In this document: piece after piece, positions 1 through 12,304 of the stretch
Layout of the letters: every line of letters begins with the position of its first letter
How positions within the stretch are numbered: the stretch's first letter is position 1
Source: Planctomycetota bacterium
GTDB lineage: Bacteria > Planctomycetota > Planctomycetia > Isosphaerales > Isosphaeraceae
Length of the DNA stretch: 64,000 nt
Direction of reading: 5' to 3'
Assembly (NCBI GenBank): GCA_028291545.1
Contig: JAQGHR010000065.1
Coordinates: 1 to 64,000, forward strand
The notes under the pieces: generated by a model
What the model saw: the letters and a program-made list of their open reading frames with translations, nothing else
Database searches by the model: none
Told to the model about the DNA's origin: nothing
Translations under genes and position numbers: made by a program

Positions 1-171
1 ATGACCGGATCACGGCCTCTCGGGCCAGGCTAACCTGCGGGCAGGGAGCACCAAGGAGAGTACGGCCACCGACCCACGCCACGGTCCAGGCTACGCCGCG
101 CCGAGCGGCGGGGCAAGACGCACCCGATCCTCGTTCACGCCGCCCCGGGAGCGGACGAAGGCCGCAGGATG

Positions 172-270
172 GTTAACCTTGCGCTGCAGCGGACCCCGCA
201 CCGCCGCGGCACTTCCCGTGGTATCATGCGTATCTCGGCGGTGCGGGTCCGCTGAGCTTTTGCGTTAGGC
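172..270 (+). other. attC-like recombination site (candidate 1)
   Basis: A roughly 99-bp imperfect palindrome. Its left arm (183-206) pairs with the right arm (236-257), both built around GCGGACC and CCGCACCGCCG. It ends with GTTAGGC at 264-270, an exact match to the integron attC R' consensus GTTRRRY. The left core GGTTAAC at 171-177 differs from RYYYAAC at one base. An ORF starts eight bases after the right core, as in an integron cassette. No integrase is visible in the window, so this is a structural inference. Confidence 0.5.
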
Positions 271-277
271 GGCGGAC

Positions 278-622
278 ATGAAGGCACCCACCCATACCGT
301 TACCCTGTCGCCGCCGCTGCGCCGCCTGCTCCACGACCACCAGATCTTCTGCTCCGCGGACTGCTGCCGAGAGCGGGCCTTCGAGATCACCGAGGGCTCG
401 ATCTCGCGCTGGCTGGACTCCGAGCGCACCGACCGCACGGCGGAGCTCGCCGCGGAGATCCACCGCGTCGCCTCCGACGTACAAGGAGCCTCTGGGTGCG
501 TCTACCTGGCGGTGCCCGGCCTCAAATCTGAGTGGGGCGGGGACCAGTTCCGGACCTTCTGGGGGCACCTGCGATCAACCTACTCTCTGGCCGCAGAAGC
601 CCGCCAGCGAGCCCGCGCCTAA
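278..622 (+). CDS. Small hypothetical protein, probable cassette-borne gene
   Basis: A 114-residue soluble protein with no signal peptide or membrane segment. It has a Cys-rich stretch near residues 24-29 (FCSADCC) followed by RERAFEI, and it resembles small DUF6331-like proteins. That family assignment is from memory and weak. The ATG at 278 follows GGCGGA immediately downstream of an attC-like core, and the TAA stop (620-622) lies inside the GCCTAAC core of the next attC-like site. This is the layout of an integron gene cassette with its single ORF. No function is assigned. Confidence 0.6.
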   Translation: MKAPTHTVTLSPPLRRLLHDHQIFCSADCCRERAFEITEGSISRWLDSERTDRTAELAAEIHRVASDVQGASGCVYLAVPGLKSEWGGDQFRTFWGHLRSTYSLAAEARQRARA

Positions 623-704
623 CCTCGCGCTGCAGCGGACCCCGGCCGAGGCGGGCGCTATCAGGTAACATCAGGGCTGTTGCTCCGCGGCCGGGGCGTT
701 GAGC
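617..704 (+). other. attC-like recombination site (candidate 2)
   Basis: It begins with GCCTAAC (617-623), a perfect RYYYAAC core, and ends with GTTGAGC (698-704), a perfect GTTRRRY core, 88 bp apart. The left half shares a long stretch with candidate 1 (both contain CGCTGCAGCGGACCCC). The internal arms pair through CCCCGGCCG but less completely than in candidate 1. The stop codon of the preceding ORF is inside the left core. Confidence 0.5.
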
Positions 705-778
705 TTTGGCCGCCCGGCGGACGGAGTGGATGCCGGGACCGTACCGAACTCGACGCTGAGGGGTTTCGAACGCGACCG

Positions 779-1753
779 ATGGAACGTATAGGCTGGCTCC
801 TCCTGGCGTGCGCCGTTGCCTACGGATGCGCCCTGGCCGTCCCGCTCCTGGGATGGTGGTCTCGGGGACGGCTTCGGAACCCGGCAGGTTGGTGCGCTGC
901 GGTCGGAGCCCTGGCCTGTCCGTTACTCATTCCCGCCGATCTGGTGGTGTTTCGGGCGGCGTCGGCGTTCGTTTCGACCGACGTCGTCTTCAAGATGGTC
1001 GATTTTCTCCGGCACCATCGCCGCGAGTGGGATGGTCTTGTCGCCCGCGAATACTGCCGCTTCCTGATCCCTTTCCCCGTGCTCTCTATCGTCTATCCCG
1101 ACCACAAGCGTCGGCTTGCGCGTCCTGATTGCCCCTGGCCGCATATCGTGCGGATTCTCGGCGGGACGGCGGGCGTCGCGGCGGGGATCGTGCTCGTGAG
1201 GACGCTCGCGGCGAATGCGATCTTTCGATCGTCCCCCGCGCTCGACCATGCCTTGAGGTTGGTGATCTTCGTCCCGACGATCGAAGCGATCTCGCGCGTG
1301 CTTCATGGGATCGAACGGCTGGCCGGCTTCGACACGACTCCGATTATCCGGAACGCCTTCCTGTCTCGGACCGTCTCCGAGTTCTGGCGTCGGTACAACG
1401 GTCGGATGCACGACTGGTATGATCGCAACGTCTTCCGCCCGTCCGGCGGCCGGCGTGCGCCGACCCGCGCGGTGGGGCTCGTCTTCCTCGTCAGCGGCCT
1501 GCATCACGAATTGATGTTCGCGATCGCCACCTCGGGATTCACGGGTTATCAGCTGGCCTTCTTCCTGGCTCAGGCCCCGGCCGTGCTGGCCTCGGGACGG
1601 CTTGAGCGAGTGGCGAGGCGGGGCGGGATCGCGGGGAAGATCCTGGCCCACGGCGTCACGATCCTCTTCCTGTCCGTGACTTCCGTCCTGTTCTTCCACG
1701 GCGTTAGCCAGGTGTTTCCCTCGATCCTTGCGAACGGGTCGCCGTTGCCGTAG
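779..1753 (+). CDS. MBOAT-family membrane acyltransferase
   Basis: A 324-residue multi-pass membrane protein. Near residues 195-250 it carries the MBOAT/wax-synthase signature: a SEFWRRYN segment, then FRPSGG, then FLVSGLHHE with the catalytic-type histidine followed by a membrane helix. Members of this family O-acylate polysaccharides, lipids or alcohols at the membrane; the substrate here cannot be told. The ATG at 779 is preferred over an in-frame TTG at 680, which would add a charged, non-membrane leader overlapping the attC-like site. The gene sits directly after that site and could itself be a cassette, although the site after it is degenerate. Confidence 0.75.
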   Translation: MERIGWLLLACAVAYGCALAVPLLGWWSRGRLRNPAGWCAAVGALACPLLIPADLVVFRAASAFVSTDVVFKMVDFLRHHRREWDGLVAREYCRFLIPFPVLSIVYPDHKRRLARPDCPWPHIVRILGGTAGVAAGIVLVRTLAANAIFRSSPALDHALRLVIFVPTIEAISRVLHGIERLAGFDTTPIIRNAFLSRTVSEFWRRYNGRMHDWYDRNVFRPSGGRRAPTRAVGLVFLVSGLHHELMFAIATSGFTGYQLAFFLAQAPAVLASGRLERVARRGGIAGKILAHGVTILFLSVTSVLFFHGVSQVFPSILANGSPLP

Positions 1754-1966
1754 GTGACGACCCCGCCGATGGACCTCCGAACCTCGCGCTGCCGCAACCC
1801 AGCCCCGACGCCTGGCGCGACAGGCCCGAGAGCCGGCGAAGCTCGTAGGCACGCTCGCATTCGGTCATCGCCTGCGCCAGGTACGCCTCGCCCTTGGTCA
1901 GCAACGCGTACTCCAGCCGCGCCAGCTTGTGCGCCGGATCAGAGAACGGTGCGTGGTCGCCGCGAC

Positions 1967-3112
1967 TCAGAAGGGGCCGGAGCCGCCGGCGCCGATGGTG
2001 GTCCCGGTCCCGCTACCGGTCTGACCGATCCCGCCCGTGGTGATTCCTCCTGTTCCGGATGAACCCGCATTCTGTCCGCCGAACCCCGTCGCGGTGCCTC
2101 CGAGACTCGTGCCGCCAAGAGTTGTGCCGCCGAGGCCGGTTCCCGTTCCGGTCGTGCCGGTTCCCGTTCCGGTCGTGCCGATGCCGGTCCCGGTCGTGCC
2201 GGTGCCAATCGGGCCGATGATGGTGCCCGGACTGATCGGGCCGATGAACGTGCCCGTGCCGGTGCCGCCGATGGCGGTCCCGGTCCCAGTCGTCCCGGTG
2301 CCGAGGCCGGTTCCCGTTCCGGTCGTGCCCGTTCCGGTTGTAACCGTCCCGGTGCCGGTCGTACCAGTCGTGCCGGTTCCGGTTGTACCCGTCCCGGTTC
2401 CGGTCGTACCAGTCGTGCCGGTGCCGGTGGTGCTGGTTCCGGTGCTCGTGCCGGTGGTACTGCTCCCGGTGCCGGTGCCGGTGCCCGTACCGGTGCCGGT
2501 CCCGGTCGTACTGGTGCCGCTAGTGCTTCCCGTCCCGGATGTCTGGGCGAGATGTTCGGGCGAATTGAGGAACGCACGTCGAACCGTGGCTCGGGAGATG
2601 CCCGCGTCAAGAATGCCGATCCAGAAGGCCTCGCCGTCGGGATCGGGAGGACGGCCGAGGATATCCGCGTACAAGGAATCCACGAATTCCTGGACCCGCG
2701 ACCCGGTGGTCAACTGGCTCGCCCGGGAGCCGCCGCCGTTCCCACCGCTTTGGGCGGAGATCCCCGAGGAATTCAGAAAGGCGGATCGGACGACCGAGCG
2801 GGGCGTCCCTCCCAAGAGCACGCCGACCCAGAAGGCCTCTCCCGTGGGGTCGGGGGATCGGCCGAGGATGCTGGTATATAGTGACTCGACGAAGCTCTGC
2901 ACGCTCGACAAGGATCTACCGCTATTGGCGGTCGTGCCGCCCACGCCCGATGTCGTTGCGGTCGTATGGACCGCCGTCCGGGTCGCTCCCGACTGGCTGC
3001 TCAGCGACCCGGATGGTGTCGCCGAGGACAGGGTTGAAAGGAGCGATCGGCTTTCGAGCGGTTCGAACCGGAGGTCACGGGGCCTGGCAGGCCGCGGCTT
3101 GGTGAACCTCAT
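1967..3112 (-). CDS. Surface protein with two DUF4214 domains and a Thr-Gly low-complexity tail
   Basis: A 381-residue protein. The start at 3112 is chosen because GGAGAAGAG lies five bases upstream; longer in-frame starts lack this. Residues 1-25 carry the planctomycete export-type tag [11 protein letters not shown] (here [11 protein letters not shown]). Two DUF4214 repeats follow, each with the pattern VxSLYxxILGRxPDPxGEAFWxG and ending in RxAFLNS. From roughly residue 200 to the end the chain is almost entirely Thr and Gly with some Ser, Ile and Leu. DUF4214 domains occur in extracellular and S-layer-like proteins. The long plus-strand ORF of Val-Pro repeats over this region is its shadow. 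Confidence 0.8.
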   Translation of the reverse strand: MRFTKPRPARPRDLRFEPLESRSLLSTLSSATPSGSLSSQSGATRTAVHTTATTSGVGGTTANSGRSLSSVQSFVESLYTSILGRSPDPTGEAFWVGVLLGGTPRSVVRSAFLNSSGISAQSGGNGGGSRASQLTTGSRVQEFVDSLYADILGRPPDPDGEAFWIGILDAGISRATVRRAFLNSPEHLAQTSGTGSTSGTSTTGTGTGTGTGTGTGSSTTGTSTGTSTTGTGTTGTTGTGTGTTGTGTTGTTGTGTVTTGTGTTGTGTGLGTGTTGTGTAIGGTGTGTFIGPISPGTIIGPIGTGTTGTGIGTTGTGTGTTGTGTGLGGTTLGGTSLGGTATGFGGQNAGSSGTGGITTGGIGQTGSGTGTTIGAGGSGPF

Positions 3113-3482
3113 CGTATCTCTTCTCCATTCCATCAGATCCATCGCCGGGCCAATGCGCCCGACCGCCTCGCCCGGCATCACCTAGGACGGCCCCGGGACA
3201 CGCTCCAGACCGGGCGAGACGAAGGCGAAAAAGTGCAACCTCCATGCCATTGAGTTAAAACATGCAAGAGCGTCAATGATTCGGCGTCGAGCCCGGTCCA
3301 CCGCCTGATCGCGGGGAGCGGAGGACGGGGCAAAGTGGCCGGGCATGGGCGCTCCTGGCCATCCGGAAAAACGCCGAGATCGGGGGGACTCGGCGGCGTC
3401 GATGGCGGTGGGTCGTCGCTCACGCAACGGCCCGGTCACGCGGGTGGCGTCCCGGGAGAGGAGGCTTCCGATGGCCCGCCAA

Positions 3483-3528
3483 CAAAAAAAGGTGGACGGA
3501 CAGACCACGAAGGTCCATCCATCCACCT
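3483..3528 (-). terminator. Rho-independent terminator after rpoB
   Basis: On the minus strand a 17-bp stem with three mismatches (arms 3512-3528 and 3490-3506, loop 3507-3511) is followed directly by a run of seven U. It lies 43 bases beyond the rpoB stop and would end the ribosomal/RNA polymerase transcript. Confidence 0.85.
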
Positions 3529-3570
3529 CGAAGATTTTCCCCGGTTTCGCCCGGCTGGCGAGCCCTCGGA

Positions 3571-7275
<3,705 letters not shown>

Positions 7276-7320
7276 ATTGTCGCGCTCCTCTAGGGGAGAT
7301 GTTCATCGAAGGATCGGTCG

Positions 7321-7389
7321 TTGTAGGGCGGGGACGACCCACCAGCTCACCGAACGGGACGAGGACGGCGGGTTCCACCCACCCTACAA
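7321..7389. repeat. Inverted repeat of the TTGTAGGGYGGG family
   Basis: Between rpoB and rplL, the left arm from 7321 (TTGTAGGGCGGGG) and the right arm ending at 7389 (CCCACCCTACAA) are inverted copies with some mismatches. Related palindromes occur at 41439-41463 and 51656-51698. The rest of the 302-base gap shows nothing else recognisable. Confidence 0.6.
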
Positions 7390-7577
7390 GGACGCGTGAT
7401 TCCTTGGCTGGGCGCGCCAGAGCACCCCGGCGGGCCGAAAGCCTGGTACGGAACCCAGGATGGCCGAGGCCGGGGCGGATCGGACGGGAATCGAAGATTC
7501 GGCCGGTCCCCGGAGGTCGCGGGTGCGAACGCCGGGGGCGGCCGGATTGTGGAGCGAGCGATTGAAGGGAATGAGAA

Positions 7578-7979
<402 letters not shown>

Positions 7980-8101
7980 TGCGAGTCGGATCCTTTCTAC
8001 GTGCGGGGAGGACGCGGGGTTCGCGCCTGGCTCTCGGGGAAATCCGGATGCGAGTCTCGCATCCTACGAATATCGATGAACGGGACGCGTGGCGTGTTAA
8101 C

Positions 8102-8728
8102 TCAGGCCCCTTCGGGGGCCGGGGCAGGCTCGGCGGCCGGGGTGGGCTCGGTGCCGGCGTCACCCTGGGCGGGCTCGGCAGCGGCGTCGGCCTCGGCGTT
8201 TGCCTCGGCCTCGGCCTCAGCGCCTTCGGCCAGGGTCTTGAGCTGGCCGAGGATGCCGGAGGCCGGGGAATTGGCGAGCGTGATCACGCGCTGGACGGGG
8301 GCCAGGGCAAGGCTGACCACCCGGCCGATCAGAATTTCGCGGCTGGGGAGCTTGGTGATGTCGGCGACCTGATTGGCGGTAATCACCACGCCGTCGACGG
8401 CCCCGCCCTTGATCTCGGGCTTCTTGAGCTTCTTGACCTGGGCGGAAATTTCCTTGGCCAGCTCGGCCACGCCGTCTCCGCCCCAGACCGCGACGCTCGG
8501 CCCGGTCAGGAATTGCTCCAGGCCGGGGATGCCCGCGTCGGAAAAGACACGCCTGGCCAGCGTATTCTTCACCGCCCGCATGTGGATCTTCTTCTTCCGC
8601 AGGTCGAGCCGGAGTTTGTTCTCCGCGACCGCGTCCAGGCCCTTGAAATCGAGGATCAGCACCGACCGCGAGCCGTCGAGCTCGGTCTTGAGCTGATCCA
8701 TCATCATTTCTTTAACGTATTTGCTCAT
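8102..8728 (-). CDS. rplJ: 50S ribosomal protein L10 with acidic Ala/Glu/Pro tail
   Basis: A 208-residue L10, the base of the L7/L12 stalk. Residues 1-165 match the family ([12 protein letters not shown], the [12 protein letters not shown] region, and the conserved GP before the helix that binds L12). The last 40 or so residues are an Ala-Glu-Pro-rich low-complexity extension absent from the 165-residue E. coli protein. It overlaps nothing and is separated from rplA by a perfect 37-bp inverted repeat. The ATG at 8728 follows a repeat arm, so a leader region for L10 autoregulation is not obvious. Confidence 0.95.
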   Translation of the reverse strand: MSKYVKEMMMDQLKTELDGSRSVLILDFKGLDAVAENKLRLDLRKKKIHMRAVKNTLARRVFSDAGIPGLEQFLTGPSVAVWGGDGVAELAKEISAQVKKLKKPEIKGGAVDGVVITANQVADITKLPSREILIGRVVSLALAPVQRVITLANSPASGILGQLKTLAEGAEAEAEANAEADAAAEPAQGDAGTEPTPAAEPAPAPEGA

Positions 8729-8735
8729 CTGTGTG

Positions 8736-8829
8736 GTTCGCAGTTCGCGGTTCGCGGTTCGCAGCGAAGAGGAAAATACTCAGTCTCGCGGGCCTCTTCG
8801 CTGCGAACCGCGAACCGCGAACTGCGAAC
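8736..8829. repeat. Perfect 37-bp inverted repeat of the TTCGCGG family, copy 1
   Basis: Arms 8736-8772 and 8793-8829 are perfect inverted copies separated by 20 bases. Each arm is built from tandem TTCGCRG-like units ending in GCAGCGAAGAGG. It fills the rplA-rplJ intergenic space. Related copies lie at 10457-10551 and, degenerate, at 12305-12374. Confidence 0.85.
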
Positions 8830-8835
8830 TGCTCC

Positions 8836-9513
8836 TTATTGCACCACCCGGATGCCCGGGCTCATGGTGGCCGAGATGGTGACGGATCGGATGTACGCGC
8901 CCTTGGCGGCGGCCGGCTTGACGGAACGGAGGTGGTTCAGGAACGCGGTGATGTTCTCGATCAGGTCGTCATCGCTGAAGCTGATCTTGCCCACCGCCGC
9001 GGCGACGTTGCCGCCCTTGTCCGAGCGGAACTCGATCTTGCCCGCCTTGAACTCCTTCACGCCGGCCGTGATGTCGGTCGTGACGGTGCCCGAGCGAGGT
9101 GACGGCATCAACCCGCGAGGGCCGAGCACGCGGCCGAGGGGGCCGACGACGCCCATCATGTCGGGGGTGGCCAGTGCCACGTCGAAGTCCATGAACCCGG
9201 CCTTGATCTTCTGCGCCAGGTCGTCTCCGCCGACGATGTCCGCACCGGCGGCGCGGGCCTTCTCGGCATTATCGCCCTGGGCGAAGACGGCCACGCGGAC
9301 GGTCTTGCCGATCCCGTGCGGCAGCGCGACCGACCCGCGGACGTTCTGATCGCTCTGCCGGGGGTCGATGCCCAGGTTCGTCGAGACTTCAACCGTCTGG
9401 TTGAACTTCGTCGTGCCGAACTGCTTCAGTTGTTTGACCGCATCGGCCAGGGGGACCGGGTCGGGCTTGACCTTGTCCCTCAAGGCGCGATAGCGCTTCG
9501 ATTGCTGTGCCAA
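8836..9513 (-). CDS. rplA: 50S ribosomal protein L1
   Basis: A 225-residue L1, binding the E-site stalk of 23S rRNA. The start is taken as TTG at 9511-9513, giving MAQQSKRYR, because AAGGGAG lies about eight bases upstream and this matches the family N-terminus; a longer in-frame TTG at 9549 adds twelve unconserved residues. Conserved segments include [13 protein letters not shown], the [17 protein letters not shown] core and [12 protein letters not shown] tRNA-Ile gene lies between it and rplK, separating two genes that are usually adjacent. Confidence 0.95.
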   Translation of the reverse strand: MAQQSKRYRALRDKVKPDPVPLADAVKQLKQFGTTKFNQTVEVSTNLGIDPRQSDQNVRGSVALPHGIGKTVRVAVFAQGDNAEKARAAGADIVGGDDLAQKIKAGFMDFDVALATPDMMGVVGPLGRVLGPRGLMPSPRSGTVTTDITAGVKEFKAGKIEFRSDKGGNVAAAVGKISFSDDDLIENITAFLNHLRSVKPAAAKGAYIRSVTISATMSPGIRVVQ

Positions 9514-9886
9514 AAAGATTCGCTCCCTTCGTTGGGGGGCTGCCGCCAAGATATCTTCCTCGCCTGGTTCCGACGGGCGGTCGCATCGGGGCGAGATGTG
9601 CGCAGAAAGGAGAGGAGATCGGGCGGGCTCTCGGTCCTGTTCGAGCCATTCCGGCCGAGCAAATCAGGGGGGCAACGTTTCCGGCCCTCGCCACGAGGCT
9701 CCCGCCGGACCACCCATCCCGGGGGCTCGGAGCGGTAGCACGCGAGGAACCCGGCGTTTCCCTCGCCGGCCATCCGGGGCCACCGCCGCTCGCCGTCCCA
9801 AGTTTCGAGCCGAAGACTGTAACCTTTTTCCGGCAGCACAAGCAAGCGAGGATTGTATGCGTCGCCCGCCTCGCCGCAAATCACCA

Positions 9887-9958
9887 TGGGCGGCGAGGGG
9901 ATCGAACCCTCACCCGGCCCTTATAAGGAGCCTGCTCGGACCACTGAGCTAGCCGCCC
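9887..9958 (-). tRNA. tRNA-Ile (anticodon UAU)
   Basis: A complete 72-base cloverleaf: acceptor GGGCGGC, D-arm GCTC/GAGC, anticodon stem GGCTC/GGGCC with loop CTTATAA, four-base variable loop, T-arm GAGGG/CCCTC with TTCGATC. Bases 34-36 of the loop are TAT, so it reads AUA directly. No CCA is encoded. It lies inside the ribosomal-protein block between rplK and rplA. The stretch 9550-9886 shows nothing else I can identify. Confidence 0.9.
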
Positions 9959-10019
9959 GTCACGGTGTCGCGACGGGCGGATATCAAGAACATCCCTGGG
10001 GTCCGGGCCATCGAGGTCC

Positions 10020-10445
10020 TCATCCCTTCACGTCCACGCCCATGCTCCGGGCCGTGCCGGCGATGATCCGGCAGGCGTGCTCCATGTCGCGGGCGTTGAG
10101 GTCCTGGAACTTCGTCTCGGCGATCTTGCGGACCTGTTCCATGGTGACGGTGGCCACCTTGGTCTTGTGCGGCTCGGCCGAGCCCGACGCGATGCCGGCG
10201 CTCTGCTTGAGCAGCACGGCGGCGGGCGGGCTCTTGGTGATGAATTCGAACGTGCGGTCCGAATAGATCGTGATCTCGACGGGGATGGTCGTCCCCTTCA
10301 TCTCCTTGGTCCGCTCGTTGAATTGCATCACGAACTGACCGATGTTCACCCCGTGCTGGCCCAGCGCCGGGCCGACCGGAGGCGCGGGCGTGGCCTGGCC
10401 GCCGGGGCACTGGAGCTTCACCTTCGCCGTCATCACCTTCGCCAT
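10020..10445 (-). CDS. rplK: 50S ribosomal protein L11
   Basis: The 141-residue L11, which binds the GTPase-associated centre of 23S rRNA. The length is exactly typical. Visible signatures are the N-terminal [21 protein letters not shown] segment, [14 protein letters not shown], and PAAVLLKQ in the linker. It follows nusG and normally precedes rplA directly; here a tRNA gene intervenes. Confidence 0.97.
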   Translation of the reverse strand: MAKVMTAKVKLQCPGGQATPAPPVGPALGQHGVNIGQFVMQFNERTKEMKGTTIPVEITIYSDRTFEFITKSPPAAVLLKQSAGIASGSAEPHKTKVATVTMEQVRKIAETKFQDLNARDMEHACRIIAGTARSMGVDVKG

Positions 10446-10456
10446 CTCGTCCCTCG

Positions 10457-10551
10457 CAGTTCACAGTTCGCGGTTCGCGGTTCGCAGTCGAAAGGAACCG
10501 GTTCGCTGCGATATTCTTCGCTACGAACCGCGAACCGCGAACTGCGAACTG
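10457..10551. repeat. Inverted repeat of the TTCGCGG family, copy 2
   Basis: The left arm (10457-10488) and right arm (10521-10551) are near-perfect inverted copies built from TTCGCGG units, with two mismatches. It fills the nusG-rplK gap and is clearly related to 8736-8829 but differs in its inner sequence. Confidence 0.8.
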
Positions 10552-10555
10552 TCGG

Positions 10556-11272
10556 TCAGATTCGTTCCACCTGCCAGTATTCCAGATCCACCGGCGTGGG
10601 CCGGTTGAAGATGATGAGCATGACCTTCACAAGGCCGCGCTGTTCGATGACTTCCTCGACCGTGCCCTCGAAATTCTCGAACGGGCCGTCCTTGATCTTC
10701 ACGCGATCGCCGCGCTCGACATCGATCCGCACCTTGGGCGGGGTCTCGGCCTCGGCGGCCGTCTGCTGGCCGAGCATCTGGTTGACCTCGGTCTCGGTCA
10801 TCTTCGTCGGCTGGCCGTGTGCCCCCACGAAGTCACCGACGCCCGGGGTCTCGCGGACCGTGAACCAGGTCTTCTCGTTCAGCTCCATCTCGACCATGAT
10901 GTAGCCGGGATAGCTCTTGCGCTCGACGATCTTCTTCTTGTTGTTGCGGATCTCGGTCGTCTTCTCCGTCGGCACCACGATCCGGCCGAAGAATCGGCCC
11001 AGGCCCTGGATCTTGACCCGGCGCTCCAGCGCATCACGGATCGTATCCTCGCGGCTGGACTGGACCTTCAGGACGTACCACACCAGTTGCGGAGGCGGTT
11101 CGGCGTCCGGATCCGGTTCGGGCGCGGCGGGAGGCGCCTTGGGCTGCGGGGGAGGCGGTGAGGTAACGCCTCCATCGGGAGTCTGTTCTTCGACCTCGAA
11201 GAGGTTGGAGACGCCCATCGCCGTGGGGTTCTCGGCGGCCGGTTCGGGAGGAGGCTCGGTCGGATGGCTCAT
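10556..11272 (-). CDS. nusG: Transcription termination/antitermination protein NusG
   Basis: A 238-residue NusG. The NGN domain begins near residue 64 (WYVLKVQSSRED) and contains the GYIMVEM segment. The C-terminal KOW domain has GDRVKIKDGPFENFEGTVEEV. About 60 residues of Pro/Glu-rich low-complexity sequence precede the NGN domain, absent from the 181-residue E. coli protein. It couples RNA polymerase to ribosome or Rho. It lies between secE and rplK as in most bacteria. The ATG at 11272 gives the extension; no internal start fits better. Confidence 0.95.
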   Translation of the reverse strand: MSHPTEPPPEPAAENPTAMGVSNLFEVEEQTPDGGVTSPPPPQPKAPPAAPEPDPDAEPPPQLVWYVLKVQSSREDTIRDALERRVKIQGLGRFFGRIVVPTEKTTEIRNNKKKIVERKSYPGYIMVEMELNEKTWFTVRETPGVGDFVGAHGQPTKMTETEVNQMLGQQTAAEAETPPKVRIDVERGDRVKIKDGPFENFEGTVEEVIEQRGLVKVMLIIFNRPTPVDLEYWQVERI

Positions 11273-11362
11273 TACAATGCGGCGCCACGCTGGTGGGGGA
11301 CAAGCCGGGATCGGAAGACGAAGACGAGCACGAACAGTCCAGGCGGAAGCGGTTGACTGAGT

Positions 11363-11887
11363 CTACTGGTTGCCGAGCGATTCGCCGCTGAACTTCAGGA
11401 CGCCGACGATCTGGAGCAGCCACGACCAGAGATAATCGACGCCGAAGAGGTACAGCGCAAGGACGAAGACCGTGGCCAACACGACGATGGTCGCCCGATA
11501 CAGATCCTCGCGACTAGTCCACGAAACCTTGTTCATCTCGGCTTCGGTCGCGATCAGGAAGTCGGCGAACGGGGGATACTGAACGATTCGCCAGATCACC
11601 CAGGCGAAGGCCAAGCCCAGCCCGACGGGGATGCTGAACCGGGTCAGCGGGGGGTACTGGTCCTTGAGGTACAGCTCATAGAGTTGGTAGAGGCCGGCGG
11701 CCACGACGACCCCGAGGCCCACGCCGGTGAAGAGCCGGGCGTTCTTCCCCTGGGTCGGCTTGACGACATCGGTCCGCACCAGGTTGGTGAAGAACGGCGC
11801 GAGCCGGCTCCCGCCTCTGCGCACCGCCGTGCCTTTGACGGCGGCCTTCGCCGATTTTACCGGCGCTTCGTCTTTGATCTTAGCCAT
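11363..11887 (-). CDS. secE: Preprotein translocase subunit SecE
   Basis: A 174-residue inner-membrane protein. The last 60 or so residues form the conserved SecE core: EMNKVSWTSREDLYRATIVVL followed by a C-terminal membrane helix. Two further hydrophobic segments lie upstream near residues 55-75 and 90-110, so this is the longer multi-helix type of SecE. The start at 11887 (MAKIKDE) is chosen; the longer frame to 12076 would translate through the tRNA-Trp gene. The gene sits between tRNA-Trp and nusG. Confidence 0.9.
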   Translation of the reverse strand: MAKIKDEAPVKSAKAAVKGTAVRRGGSRLAPFFTNLVRTDVVKPTQGKNARLFTGVGLGVVVAAGLYQLYELYLKDQYPPLTRFSIPVGLGLAFAWVIWRIVQYPPFADFLIATEAEMNKVSWTSREDLYRATIVVLATVFVLALYLFGVDYLWSWLLQIVGVLKFSGESLGNQ

Positions 11888-12018
11888 GACGCCCACCCAT
11901 CCCAGTGCGGAGCCGGAGAGTGCTGAGTGCTGAGGCGCGATCCGCCGAGGGTGCCGGGGCCGATCGATTCGCCCCCAGCCGCACACCCCGCGTCCTCGTC
12001 CCGGCCCTTCCCACGAGG

Positions 12019-12091
12019 CACGAGCGGAGGGAATCGAACCCCCAACCGCCGGTTTTGGAGACCGGTGCTCTACCAATTGAGCTACGCTCGT
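12019..12091 (-). tRNA. tRNA-Trp (anticodon CCA)
   Basis: A 73-base cloverleaf: acceptor ACGAGCG/CGCTCGT, anticodon stem CCGGT/ACCGG with loop CTCCAAA, T-arm GGGGG/CCCTC with TTCGATT. Anticodon CCA reads UGG. It lies between rpmG and secE, its common location in bacteria. Confidence 0.95.
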
Positions 12092-12151
12092 AACGTAACG
12101 GACGCCCCGGCGGCCTTCGCTCGCCGGGACGGCCGTTGGTTTTGATTGCCG

Positions 12152-12304
12152 TCACTTCTTCCGCGATTCCTTGTGCGGCGTATGCTTCCGCTCTCGCGAG
12201 CAGTACTTCTTCAGCTCGAGCCGTTCGGCCCCCCGCGTTTCCTTGGGGGTGCGGTAGTTTCGCTCGCCGCACGAGGTGCATTCCAGCCAGACGTATTCGC
12301 GCAT
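12152..12304 (-). CDS. rpmG: 50S ribosomal protein L33
   Basis: A 50-residue L33, starting at MREYVWLECTSCGERNYRT (ATG at 12304). Family marks are the first CxxC, TPKETRGAERLELKKYC and the KHTPHKESRKK tail. The second zinc pair is incomplete: the usual CxxC reads CSRE, leaving three cysteines, so zinc binding may be altered. It lies between tuf and tRNA-Trp, its usual position in tuf-rpmG-trnW-secE-nusG blocks. Confidence 0.93.
   Translation of the reverse strand: MREYVWLECTSCGERNYRTPKETRGAERLELKKYCSRERKHTPHKESRKK

Noticed and set aside
1704-1904. Possible transposase-like fragment on the minus strand
   Set aside because: A short helical frame (about 30 plausible residues) with no start site or catalytic motif; too little to support.
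1754-1966. A third attC site after the MBOAT gene
   Set aside because: Only the left-half similarity (1783-1794) is present; no right core or pairing arm was found.
2037-3185. A plus-strand frame of Val-Pro repeats
   Set aside because: It is the reverse reading of the Thr-Gly repeat in the DUF4214 gene, which has a ribosome site, export tag and two domains.
11888-12076. Extended N-terminus of SecE
   Set aside because: The extension translates part of the tRNA-Trp gene; the start at 11887 fits.
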